This document shows, one piece after another, positions 42,052 through 49,387 of a stretch of DNA of 64,000 bases. The stretch comes from Culturomica sp. (GTDB lineage: Bacteria; Bacteroidota; Bacteroidia; Bacteroidales; Marinifilaceae): positions 1 to 64,000 of the forward strand of contig JAISVB010000034.1 in assembly GCA_031271755.1 (NCBI GenBank), given 5' to 3'. Position 1 is the stretch's first letter. Each line of letters begins with the position of its first letter. The position numbers were made by a program, and so were the translations under genes. The notes under the pieces are model-generated. The model did no database searches. It saw only the letters and a program-made list of their open reading frames with translations, and was not told where the DNA came from.

Positions 42052-42366
42052 ATGAGTAAAAACATTTTAATCCGGAATTTGACGGACAGGCAAAACGAAC
42101 GGCTTTTACAGCTACAAAACAAATTCGGAATAAAAACGAACTCACAGGCGTTGTTGATGTTGTTGGACCACTGTGTTTTTGTAGATGATGAGATAACTAC
42201 CCTCATGGAGTTGTACGAGCAATTCGGAGCCGTTGCGTTTGAAGGGTTCCTGCTGATGAATGGCGCCGGACAACGGGAAACAGCAGAAAAACTAAAAACT
42301 TTAGTCGAAGCCGCTATACGGATAACGCAAAAATTAAACTACCTGTTGAAGACGAGGCGAAAATGA
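42052..42366 (+). CDS. Hypothetical phage protein, helical
   Basis: The 104-residue protein starts MSKNILIRNLTDRQNERLLQ, with a basic start and then 'KFGIKTNSQALLMLLDH', a layout reminiscent of ribbon-helix-helix proteins, followed by a long helical C-terminus ending LKTRRK. It is more AT-rich than its neighbours. No family is recognised. It lies in the early/middle operon, 12 nt after the Mor-like gene, so a regulatory role is possible. Confidence 0.55.
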   Translation: MSKNILIRNLTDRQNERLLQLQNKFGIKTNSQALLMLLDHCVFVDDEITTLMELYEQFGAVAFEGFLLMNGAGQRETAEKLKTLVEAAIRITQKLNYLLKTRRK

Positions 42367-42408
42367 TAACATTTCAATGGAAACCAAGATTTGATAACAC
42401 ATTGTAAA

Positions 42409-42681
42409 ATGAACGAATACAAGTACAAGTTTACCGACGGGGAGATGGTGGCCGATCTTCGGGCCTTTGGCCTTCGGGTGGAGGAGCGGGATATTGAGAA
42501 GAACAGCGGGCAGATGGTCAGCCTGATGCGGATGTGGATGGTTTACAACCCGGGATCGCGCCGGTGGGTTCCGGCCGTTCGGGTGTACACGGCGCTCCTG
42601 GGTGAGGGCTTCAAGAGGGCCGCCCTCGGCGGTATCAACAGGTTGGATATTATTAACATCTTAAAAAATAACAGGTTATGA
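42409..42681 (+). CDS. Hypothetical early phage protein
   Basis: The ATG at 42409 gives 90 residues (MNEYKYKFTDGEMVADLRAF). Two blocks of alpha/beta pattern are seen (VSLMRMWMVYNPGSRRWVPA, RVYTALLGEGFKRAALGGIN). No known domain is recognised. It ends in an ATGA overlap with the DUF3164 gene, so it is translated together with it. Its companion and its position before DUF3164 recur in Mu-like phages, which suggests a replication or early role, but this is inference. Confidence 0.6.
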   Translation: MNEYKYKFTDGEMVADLRAFGLRVEERDIEKNSGQMVSLMRMWMVYNPGSRRWVPAVRVYTALLGEGFKRAALGGINRLDIINILKNNRL

Positions 42682-43325
42682 TTAATTTAGATGCATTAAC
42701 TCCTGAGCAGCGGGAGGAGCTGCGGCGGGAAGTGCTGGCGAGCGAAAAGGCAAAACAGGCCAGGCAGGAAGAGGAACGGCGGACGTACAAGGAACTCTCC
42801 GGCGCCGTAGTGGATGATCTTTTCCCCCTCCTGGAGGAAACCAGCCGGAGCCTTGTGGCGGCCAAAAAGAAGGTATACGTTGCCTTCGCTGCGGCTCTGG
42901 AAATGAAGCGGGGTCTTTACGACGTTGCCACCGACCAGGCCACGCACACTTTTATCAATGCGGCCCATACCAGGCGCATCACGCTCGGTATCTACATGGT
43001 CGACAGTTACGACAATACAGCAAATGAAGGGGTGGCGATCGTGAAGGAGTATATCTCTGCCCTGGCCAAAGACGAAGATAGCCGAATGCTGGTCAAAACG
43101 GTATTGAAGCTGCTCGCTAAAGACAAAAAGGGCAATCTGAAGCCTTCGCGGATTATTTTGCTCCGGCAGCTTGCCAACGAGCGGGGCGATGAGCGCTTTA
43201 TCGAGGGCGTTCGGGTGATTGAAAACGCCTACAAGCCGGAACCTTCCAAAACGTTCGTCAAGGCCGAATACAAGGATGAACTGGGCGCCTGGAAGGTTAT
43301 AGCGCTGGGCATGACGGAAGCGTAA
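42678..43325 (+). CDS. DUF3164 family phage protein
   Basis: The 215-residue protein begins with a highly charged helix (LTPEQREELRREVLASEKAKQ). The core includes DLFPLLEETSRSLVAAKKKVYVAF and QATHTFINAAHTRRITLGIYMVDSYDNTANEG. These match the DUF3164 family found in Mu-like and other transposable phages next to early genes. The biochemical function is unknown. It is coupled by ATGA to the upstream gene. A gap of 84 nt separates it from the next small gene. Confidence 0.75.
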   Translation: MINLDALTPEQREELRREVLASEKAKQARQEEERRTYKELSGAVVDDLFPLLEETSRSLVAAKKKVYVAFAAALEMKRGLYDVATDQATHTFINAAHTRRITLGIYMVDSYDNTANEGVAIVKEYISALAKDEDSRMLVKTVLKLLAKDKKGNLKPSRIILLRQLANERGDERFIEGVRVIENAYKPEPSKTFVKAEYKDELGAWKVIALGMTEA

Positions 43326-43409
43326 AAATAGGTGATAGAGGGCTACATTCCTACCAAAAATCAGGCAAGAATCAGCTTTGAAGAAAACCAATAGACTAAA
43401 AATGAGACC

Positions 43410-43649
43410 ATGAAGAAAGAAATAAAATTATTACACGATGTAGACAAATCAGGGTGTCAATTCAAAAAGGGGGAGCGATTTATCGTCCAACTTTTAAAAA
43501 CAGATGTTGCCGGATATATTCAACGCTATGACCGTGATTTCACTATGGAAAGCAATTTTGGCTATTACGCCTTGGTCGAATTTGAAAACGGTAAAATAAT
43601 GACATTTCGGATAGACAGCGAGATTCATATCGTAGGAAACGCAGAATGA
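43410..43649 (+). CDS. Small hypothetical phage protein (79 aa)
   Basis: It starts MKKEIKLLHDVDKSGCQFKKGE and is predicted to be a small beta barrel (FIVQLLKTDVAGYIQRYD, YYALVEFENGKIMTFRIDSE), similar in feel to SH3-like or OB-like phage accessory proteins. No family is assigned. It is AT-rich relative to its neighbours. It is probably the last gene of the early transcript. Confidence 0.5.
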   Translation: MKKEIKLLHDVDKSGCQFKKGERFIVQLLKTDVAGYIQRYDRDFTMESNFGYYALVEFENGKIMTFRIDSEIHIVGNAE

Positions 43650-43724
43650 CTGAGCTATGAACACCACCCTTGCAAAGACGTTCGTCAAGGCGGGGGGCTG
43701 ACTGTAATGTACAAAAATAACCCC

Positions 43725-43732
43725 TATCTTTG
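43725..43732 (+). promoter_or_regulatory. Host-type -7 box TATCTTTG inside the prophage
   Basis: A perfect TAnnTTTG box lies 20 nt before the ATG at 43752, so the small gene at 43752-43982 appears to have its own host-type promoter. No TTG is visible at -33. Use of a host promoter would allow expression from the prophage state. Confidence 0.45.
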
Positions 43733-43751
43733 TGGGAAAAACATGCATATA

Positions 43752-43982
43752 ATGGAAAAGATAATAACACACGAAGAGCGCCGCGAAGGCTTTGAACTGT
43801 TTTTTAAGCTGCATCGGGAAGGAAAATCCCTCACTCCGGAGGAGATGGTGCGTATGGAGTACCTGATCGATCTGGCGGCGGAAGCGGACTACCTGACCCT
43901 TGGGCGTCCGGCTGATGATCCTTACAAAGAAGAACGAAAAAGAGCCATAAAGGCCACGTATGAGCGGGATTTATGGGTTTAG
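43752..43982 (+). CDS. Small helical protein, independently promoted
   Basis: The 76-residue product MEKIITHEERREGFELFFKL is a charged helical protein with EEMVRMEYLIDLAAEADYLTLG. The start at 43752 is chosen because the -7 box at 43725-43732 would leave any more upstream start untranscribed; an ATG at 43743 is also possible. It ends tail-to-tail with, and overlaps by 4 nt, the leftward minor head/ADP-ribosyltransferase gene. Function is unknown. Its promoter and position raise the possibility of a lysogenic or protective role. Confidence 0.5.
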   Translation: MEKIITHEERREGFELFFKLHREGKSLTPEEMVRMEYLIDLAAEADYLTLGRPADDPYKEERKRAIKATYERDLWV

Positions 43983-45352
43983 ATTTCTTCCATTGTCACG
44001 ACCACCTGTTGTCCCACCGTTTCCGATTTTACTACTTTAAGCCTTGTTCCCGGCAGGAGCAGGGCTTCCTTTTCGTCAGCATCTTTCGATACACTTTCTA
44101 TGTCCCGTGCTGTTTTCGCATGTATAACAAGGCGCACCTCACGGTTTGCATGTACATCCGGTGATTTGGTGGTGGATGAGAATCCGTCCCACTCGATGAC
44201 GGCGTCCGGTGTTGTAAACTGCTTCACAACATCCGCCGGAAGTTTATCCAAATTCCGGTAGACCACGCCTTCGACTTTTGGCAGTTTGGACACGGCTTTC
44301 GTAAGGTCTTTTTTGAAGGTAGCGAGCCTGTTTTTGTCCCACGCCTGTAGCTCCCCGCCGTAGTGCAGGCGTGCCATATCTGCCGAGAGGCCGTTTTCAA
44401 AGTCCGTATAGGCATAGGTGCGGAAGGTGTCGGCCTTTGTGAGGCCTGCCTCCGCTCCCGCCTTTTGCACGCGGGTGTTGGAGAGGAACTCCTTTTCTAT
44501 GCGCTTGATGTCGGCATCCCTGAAAAACTCCTTGGCCGATTCGTATTCCAGATTGCGAATCTCCTCTTTCATGACGTCGAATGCCTGGTCGATCAGCTTG
44601 CGTGTTGCCTGATCGGCCTCCTTGTACTGCTCGGCGATCCACTCCATGAACTTTTGCTGCTTGCTTCCGGCAAAGGCTTTGCTTTCGAGGTTGTCGTATA
44701 ACTTCTGTCTGTCCCTTCCTGTGGGCATGTCGTCTTTTGGGTAGCGTCCGGCCTGACGGGCGGTAAGCAGGATGGCGGTACAGCGGCACCGGAAGTCGAG
44801 GGGTGGGAAAAAGGTAAAATCCCCTGTCCGGAAGATCTTGCCGTGGAGTGCGGCGTGCTTGGGGCGTGTCTTTCCGTCGAGTACGGCGGAGTACTTCCAG
44901 AAGGGGAAGTCTTCGGCCGTTTCCACCATCTTTTGCATCTGTCCGCCGGCATAGGCCAGGGAGACGTTTGTTTCGTAGATGTTTTGGATTTGGTGGGTCG
45001 AGAGGCGGGTGAGGCCTGCGCGGTCAAATTCAGCGTCGACGGTCTTTTCAAATTCGCGGTACCCCTGGCCTCTTTTGATGTTCCCCGAAAGGGCTGCCTT
45101 CATGCGGGTGCGTATGCGGGCATCCTGGACGGCGGCGGTGGTAAAGGCCTGGAATTTAAAGAAGGAGGTGGCCGTGGGGTTTCCCTCGCCGAGGGCCGCC
45201 GTGAGTTCTTCGGCCGAGAAATCGCCTCTGCGCTTTTTAAGGAGGTTTAAAACGCTTTTTTCCCCTCTTTTAAAGGCGTTTAAAAGAACGTTTAAAAGGG
45301 CATTGGAAAGGTTGTTTACAAAGGCTTCATCTGGTGTATCACTGGTCAGTCC
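43979..45352 (-). CDS. Mu gpF-like minor head protein with C-terminal ADP-ribosyltransferase domain
   Basis: The MuF head-morphogenesis domain runs to about half the frame and ends with the typical FPPLDFRCRCTAILLTARQAG. The C-terminal 110 residues form an R-S-E ADP-ribosyltransferase: Arg in GVVYRNLD, the STS-like FSSTTKSP and the catalytic ExE in DEKEALLLPGTRLKVV. There is no ATG, GTG or TTG upstream of the ATG at 45103. That ATG would remove about 80 residues, including the conserved start of the MuF domain (FFKFQAFTTAAVQDARIR). The frame instead continues back to the portal stop, -1 to the portal frame, so translation by ribosomal frameshifting is proposed. Confidence 0.85.
   Translation of the reverse strand, partial: GLTSDTPDEAFVNNLSNALLNVLLNAFKRGEKSVLNLLKKRRGDFSAEELTAALGEGNPTATSFFKFQAFTTAAVQDARIRTRMKAALSGNIKRGQGYREFEKTVDAEFDRAGLTRLSTHQIQNIYETNVSLAYAGGQMQKMVETAEDFPFWKYSAVLDGKTRPKHAALHGKIFRTGDFTFFPPLDFRCRCTAILLTARQAGRYPKDDMPTGRDRQKLYDNLESKAFAGSKQQKFMEWIAEQYKEADQATRKLIDQAFDVMKEEIRNLEYESAKEFFRDADIKRIEKEFLSNTRVQKAGAEAGLTKADTFRTYAYTDFENGLSADMARLHYGGELQAWDKNRLATFKKDLTKAVSKLPKVEGVVYRNLDKLPADVVKQFTTPDAVIEWDGFSSTTKSPDVHANREVRLVIHAKTARDIESVSKDADEKEALLLPGTRLKVVKSETVGQQVVVTMEEI
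45234..45297. repeat. Phased TTTAAA array 2 (coding)
   Basis: TTTAAA-like steps are centred near 45239, 45249, 45272, 45282 and 45294, with a T6 run near 45257 filling the gap, so the spacing is 10-12 bp. Here the array is inside the minor head gene and is read as Leu/Asn/Lys/Phe-rich helices. Confidence 0.6.
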
Positions 45353-46587
45353 TTTTTTTTTATTGCTTCCCGGTAGGCATCGAAGGCGCTGATCAGCGGC
45401 TCTACCTCCTCCGGAAGAGCGGAAAAGTCTGCATTCTTTGCTTCTCCGGTCCCCGCGGGCGCTTCTATAAAAAAGTCCTCTTCGGCATATCCGCGTTTTT
45501 TAAAGAGCTCTTTTGTGGGTTTGAGGCCGGCGCCGAAGTATACGGCGTCGGTGTCGGCGATGTATTTTGAGAGCGCCCGCGGCATCTGGAGGGTAACCTC
45601 GGGCACCTCCGGGAGGTTGTTCACGCCACAGATGATCCGCACGAGCTGCCTTACGGCCGAGAGGGCAAGTGTTTTACCCTCTTCGAGGGCGTCCTCGCGG
45701 ATCATCAGGCCCGATTCCGAGGAGGCGTAGCCGCCTTTTCCGTCTACCTGCATCGTAAGGTCGGTGCCCGTCCAGAGTTTTTCGACCTTCCTGCGGAGCA
45801 TTTCGTCGATGTTGCGGTAGAGGTCGTTCGAGGACTGCCGGCCGGTCATGGCCTGGGGTTCCGCGGACATTCCTTCGGGGATGGCCATTACACCGTTGTT
45901 GCGGAGTGCGACCAGCTTTGAAAGGAGGTCGTTAATCTCCTCCTGTTTGGCTCCCGGCTGGTACTTTCCTATCCACTTGTCCCGCCCGTCGTCTTCGGCG
46001 AACTGCATCATGAACTCAAAATTCCCGTTCAATCCCACCGCGATCCAAAAGGCAACATCCAATAACCCAACGCCGTAGGGGTTCGTGAGTGTGGCTTCAT
46101 TCTGGCAGACAATAAAGCGATCCGGCCAGGTGGTCAGGATGTCTATGCCGTTCGGCTGTGCGTTTGACTGTAGGAGCGGCGCCCTTTCGCGCGAGAAGCG
46201 GAACCACTCCGGTGGGCATAGTTCTACTTTCACGGGAAAGACATACCCCTTTACCTCCTCCCATTCGGTGACCTCCAAAATGGCAAACCCGTAATCGCGG
46301 GCGGCCGCGGCGTTGCGGAAGAGTTCCCGCGCGGAAAAGCGCTTAAAAAAAGCGGTCAGGAGGTCATCTACCGATTTGTTTTCGGCTGTAACAATGGGTT
46401 GAAGACTGCACAGGGCTGCTTTGTAGGAACCGATCTGGGGGAATATATCTGGGTGTTTGGCCACGCGGTGAAACAGTTCCATCGTGGCCGATTTGCTTTT
46501 GAGGACGGCCGATGGGTTTGGGAGCACGGAGAGTGCTTTGTCAAGATGCTGGGAGAGCGTTAAAGAAGAATTTTCAGGTAGCTTCAT
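45346..46587 (-). CDS. Portal protein, Mu gp29-like (DUF935)
   Basis: The portal dodecamer forms the DNA entry vertex of the capsid. The 413-residue protein has the DUF935 landmarks: AARDYGFAILEVTEWEE, PPEWFRFSRE and NPYGVGLLDVAFWIAVGLNG. They are followed by FAEDDGRDKWIGKYQPGA and SSESGLMIREDALEEGKTLAL. The start ATG overlaps the stop of the upstream gpG-like gene. It ends one codon after an A AAA AAG heptamer, with the minor head frame open in -1, so a fraction of ribosomes may make a portal-head fusion. Confidence 0.93.
   Translation of the reverse strand: MKLPENSSLTLSQHLDKALSVLPNPSAVLKSKSATMELFHRVAKHPDIFPQIGSYKAALCSLQPIVTAENKSVDDLLTAFFKRFSARELFRNAAAARDYGFAILEVTEWEEVKGYVFPVKVELCPPEWFRFSRERAPLLQSNAQPNGIDILTTWPDRFIVCQNEATLTNPYGVGLLDVAFWIAVGLNGNFEFMMQFAEDDGRDKWIGKYQPGAKQEEINDLLSKLVALRNNGVMAIPEGMSAEPQAMTGRQSSNDLYRNIDEMLRRKVEKLWTGTDLTMQVDGKGGYASSESGLMIREDALEEGKTLALSAVRQLVRIICGVNNLPEVPEVTLQMPRALSKYIADTDAVYFGAGLKPTKELFKKRGYAEEDFFIEAPAGTGEAKNADFSALPEEVEPLISAFDAYREAIKKKD
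45352..45358 (-). other. Slippery heptamer A AAA AAG at the end of the portal gene
   Basis: On the - strand the portal frame reads ATA AAA AAA AAG GAC TGA. The heptamer A AAA AAG is in the correct phase for -1 slippage (as in dnaX). After a slip the next codons are GGA CTG ACC AGT GAT and stay open into the minor head frame. The stop codon is one codon downstream. No strong downstream pseudoknot is evident by eye. Confidence 0.6.
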
Positions 46588-47048
46588 GAGAGGTTCTTGT
46601 TAAGTTGTTCAAATCGGCGGATTAAAAAGTCCTGTATGTCTTCGCGGTCGTCGTTGGAGACTGTGAAGACAGGCCGCTCGGGAATGCCTGCGCGCGGAGC
46701 GCCGTACTGGTGGTGCTTAATGATCCGAATGCCGGTGAGGGTGAGTTCCCCGTCTGCCACTTCGTGCGAGAGGCTTCGGCGCATCAGTCCGGTTCTCTGG
46801 AGGGGCTTTGTGGAATACCCCTTTTTGCTTTTCCATCGCCGTGTGGCCGGCTTTAAAAGCGTGTAGGAGGTGCCGTCTGCTCCCCCGTCTTCGAGGTTCT
46901 GTTTACCGCGGGCGGCAAGCAGCTGCCCCACGGAATCGAGGAATTTCTTTTCTTTTGTCACCTTCCGGGCTGCTTCTGGCAGGCTTCCCAGCGCCTCTTC
47001 GAGGCGGCGGAGCTCCGATGCGTTGATTTTAAAGAATGTCCTGCTCAT
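46584..47048 (-). CDS. Phage virion morphogenesis protein (Mu gpG-like)
   Basis: Members of this family take part in tail completion or head-tail joining. The ATG at 47048 gives MSRTFFKINASELRRLEEAL; a TTG at 47057 is less likely. Landmarks are DGTSYTLLKPATRRWKSKKGY, PLQRTGLMRRSLSHEV and HQYGAPRAGIPERPVF, typical of PF05069-type proteins, in which the residue pattern 'h..G......iPaRpf' is diagnostic. The stop overlaps the portal start by 4 nt. It starts 5 nt after the terminase stop. Confidence 0.88.
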   Translation of the reverse strand: MSRTFFKINASELRRLEEALGSLPEAARKVTKEKKFLDSVGQLLAARGKQNLEDGGADGTSYTLLKPATRRWKSKKGYSTKPLQRTGLMRRSLSHEVADGELTLTGIRIIKHHQYGAPRAGIPERPVFTVSNDDREDIQDFLIRRFEQLNKNLS

Positions 47049-47053
47049 AACGG

Positions 47054-48451
47054 TCAATAGTCTTTTTTCCAGCCGGAGAGTATGTTGTCGAGGCGCCGGG
47101 TAAGGTCGTTTTGACTTTTAGCCACGTGCACGGCGGGCGGGACATAGGCCCCTTCGGCGGCGGCTTCGAGCGTGAGGGCTGCCGCCCAGAAGCGGTCGGC
47201 GTGTGAATCGTTCTTTGTCCCGGCCGACAGGCGGATGTTTCCGCTTGTGGTCACGTCCTGCTTTATCAGTTGGAAATCGTCGTAGATCACCCGGTCGGCG
47301 GGGATCAGGAAGGAGTGATCCTCCAGTTGCTTTTTCAGGCGGAAGGCCATGACCTCTTTTGTGGCGGCGGTAAAGGTTACCCCCTCGACGCGAGCCGTCC
47401 CGAAGCGCTCCTGCAAAAAGTCGGTGAGCCCGATCCCCATGCCGGTAGCGTCGGTACACAGCCGGCGCAGGTTGGGAAGTTCTGCGAGTACCTCCCCGAT
47501 CTTTTCGTTCTGTCTGGTAAAGGCTTCGCCCTGGAGGGCCAGAATGTAGCGTGTAACGGAGAGCGTAGAGGTTACCTTTTCGTTGAGCCAAAGGAGGGAG
47601 AAGTTTTTCTTCCGGGCAATGTCGAGGCCGCCGTATAGCTCTCTGCATTCGCGCAATTGAGAGAACGGGAGAAGTTCGGCCCCGGAGGCATACTCCAGGA
47701 GGGAAAACGGGATAAACGTTTCGTTTTCGTCCTGCGGTTCGCACATGAACTGCTGCGACCAGATGTAGGGGTCTCCAACGGACTTTTTAATCTTTTCGAT
47801 GTAGGCGTCCTGTTCTTCCGGGGTACACTTTTTCTTTAGTGCCTTATCGGCCAGTCCCTGCCTTACGGCCTCGACAAATGTCGTGCGGTGGTGGCTCCAG
47901 GTGAGTTCCCCCCTCTCCAGGCGCTTTACGAACGAATAGAATACGGACTGTTTGCCCCGGTGTGTGGAAATGATCCGGATGGGGTACCCCCACACCAGGG
48001 CGGCGGGGGAGGCCGCCTCCCACACCTCCAGTTCGTTGTCGCGCCGTGCAAATTCGTCGAGGACGATCTTTCCTCCCTTCCCGTGCAGCTGGTTTGGGGA
48101 AGAGGAAAGGGCGGTGATCTTTTTGCCGTTTGAAAAGGTGATCACAAAGGTATTGGCGTCGGCCTCGTCGAGAAGCGTCCTCTGTGTTTCGCTTTTGATC
48201 ACAGCATTGAGGGCGGAAGCGTATTTCTTGCAGTAGTCGATGTACTCGCGGGCGTTGGTCGTGTTGTTGGAGGAAAACCAGACGTTGAACTTTCCGAAAA
48301 TGGCAGCGTCCAGCACGTCCTCGAACGCCTGGGCGTAGGTCAGGCCGATACGCCTCGATTTCTCGTAGAGTTTAATCTGTGAGGTGTCTTCGAGCCAGGC
48401 GATCTGGTAGGGCAGGAAGCCAAATTTCCGGTAGTCGATTTTCCGTTCCAT
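47054..48451 (-). CDS. Terminase large subunit (Mu gp28-like)
   Basis: The packaging motor ATPase and nuclease drives headful DNA packaging. The 465-residue protein has a deviant Walker A in YEKSRRIGLTYAQAFED (residues about 29-45), Walker B GGKIVLDEFARRD (about 127-139) and coupling motif RIISTHRG. A C-terminal RNase H-like nuclease follows, with LYGGLDIARKKNFSLLW, LCTDATGMGIG and NDSHADRFWAAAL supplying the acidic residues. The N-terminus FGFLPYQIAWLED is typical. It lies between the small subunit and gpG, on the - strand with the other packaging genes. Confidence 0.93.
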   Translation of the reverse strand: MERKIDYRKFGFLPYQIAWLEDTSQIKLYEKSRRIGLTYAQAFEDVLDAAIFGKFNVWFSSNNTTNAREYIDYCKKYASALNAVIKSETQRTLLDEADANTFVITFSNGKKITALSSSPNQLHGKGGKIVLDEFARRDNELEVWEAASPAALVWGYPIRIISTHRGKQSVFYSFVKRLERGELTWSHHRTTFVEAVRQGLADKALKKKCTPEEQDAYIEKIKKSVGDPYIWSQQFMCEPQDENETFIPFSLLEYASGAELLPFSQLRECRELYGGLDIARKKNFSLLWLNEKVTSTLSVTRYILALQGEAFTRQNEKIGEVLAELPNLRRLCTDATGMGIGLTDFLQERFGTARVEGVTFTAATKEVMAFRLKKQLEDHSFLIPADRVIYDDFQLIKQDVTTSGNIRLSAGTKNDSHADRFWAAALTLEAAAEGAYVPPAVHVAKSQNDLTRRLDNILSGWKKDY

Positions 48452-48454
48452 GCG

Positions 48455-48871
48455 TCAAATAAGGTCTACACCGAACGTTTCCCGGAACTGGGCGAGGGCC
48501 GCCTCTTTCGCTTTGCTGCTGTCTACCTCCCCGGAGAGGTCGCTCTCTACCTCTTTTTCGTAGGCGTGTGCCTGGAGGAGTGTCGAGGCAATGCGGGTAA
48601 AGGCGTTCAGGAGGTGCGCTGCCGGTACGATCTCCTCCTGGAGTTGCCCTTTTATCATCTCCCCCATGAGGGCGGCGATTTCGCGGGCGTTGTCGGAAAG
48701 GCTCTCTTTGTTTTCAAGTAAACGCTTTCGGCGAACGTCCCAGCGTCCTTCCGCCGCCCAGTTCCGCAGGGTACGGGGGGAGCAGTCGAGAGCCGCCGCG
48801 ATGGATTCGTAGGTGCGCATCTCGTTTACATACAGGTTCTCCGCCTTTTCGTAGAGGAGGTCTTTTTTCAT
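48455..48871 (-). CDS. Terminase small subunit-like protein (DUF1804/gp27 type)
   Basis: The 138-residue protein starts with a helix-turn-helix (MKKDLLYEKAENLYVNEMRT then SIAAALDCSPRTLRNWAAEGRWDVRRKRLL), as in small terminase subunits that recognise the packaging start. A helical oligomerisation region and the C-terminal FRETFGVDLI follow. It is directly upstream of the large subunit (3-nt gap). The DUF1804 assignment is from pattern and position. Confidence 0.8.
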   Translation of the reverse strand: MKKDLLYEKAENLYVNEMRTYESIAAALDCSPRTLRNWAAEGRWDVRRKRLLENKESLSDNAREIAALMGEMIKGQLQEEIVPAAHLLNAFTRIASTLLQAHAYEKEVESDLSGEVDSSKAKEAALAQFRETFGVDLI

Positions 48872-49113
48872 AGCAGCCGCTTGTATTTAGCTACTTCAAG
48901 GTCAATGGACCGAATCCGGTCGATGGATTTCGAGAGTTCGGAAACTGCCAGGGAAAGTTTCTCCACGTCGATCTCCTCCGGCTTGAACAGTGGGGAGGCC
49001 TCCTGGCGGATGGCGATGATGTTCATTTCGACCTTTAGCTCCTCGCCTGCGCGTTCCTTTAAGAGGATGGCGATCTTACTCTCTATCTGTAGTTTTTCGG
49101 TCTGCAATGACAT
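48868..49113 (-). CDS. Small coiled-coil phage protein (DUF2730-like position)
   Basis: The ATG at 49113 gives 81 residues, MSLQTEKLQIESKIAILLKE through SKSIDRIRSIDLEVAKYKRLL, almost entirely helical with heptad-like Leu/Ile spacing. Mu-like phages carry one or two such small helical genes just before the terminase small subunit. The function is unknown. It overlaps the stop of the upstream gene by 38 nt in a different frame and overlaps the terS-like start by ATGA. Confidence 0.6.
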   Translation of the reverse strand: MSLQTEKLQIESKIAILLKERAGEELKVEMNIIAIRQEASPLFKPEEIDVEKLSLAVSELSKSIDRIRSIDLEVAKYKRLL

Positions 49114-49324
49114 ACTTTTCAATGATGTAGGTGAGTTTCTTTACTTCGGAGATCAGCTTGTTGGTTGTCTCCTGGTGTTGCGTAATGCGCTCGTCGCGCT
49201 TTTCGATCAGGGCGCGCCACTGTCCGCGCTCTTCGACGTGATCCTTGCGGATTGTGACCCACTGGTAAAAGAGTACTGCGGCCAGCGGCATACCCGGCAA
49301 CAGTCCTGTGATGATTTCCTGCAT
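49076..49324 (-). CDS. Membrane-anchored coiled-coil protein (holin- or spanin-like)
   Basis: The 82-residue protein has one N-terminal membrane segment (about residues 3-22, EIITGLLPGMPLAAVLFYQW) and then a charged coiled coil (WRALIEKRDERITQHQETTN and onward). This layout is shared by BhlA/UviB-type holin-like proteins and by inner-membrane spanins. No lysis gene is adjacent on this strand; the endolysin is 3 kb away on the other strand. It is the first gene of the leftward packaging operon. Confidence 0.5.
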   Translation of the reverse strand: MQEIITGLLPGMPLAAVLFYQWVTIRKDHVEERGQWRALIEKRDERITQHQETTNKLISEVKKLTYIIEKYVIADRKTTDRE

Positions 49325-49387
49325 AGTGATTCGTGTTTAAAATTACACCACAAAAGACGCCAATTTTAGAGAGGTAAATTAGTGTCA

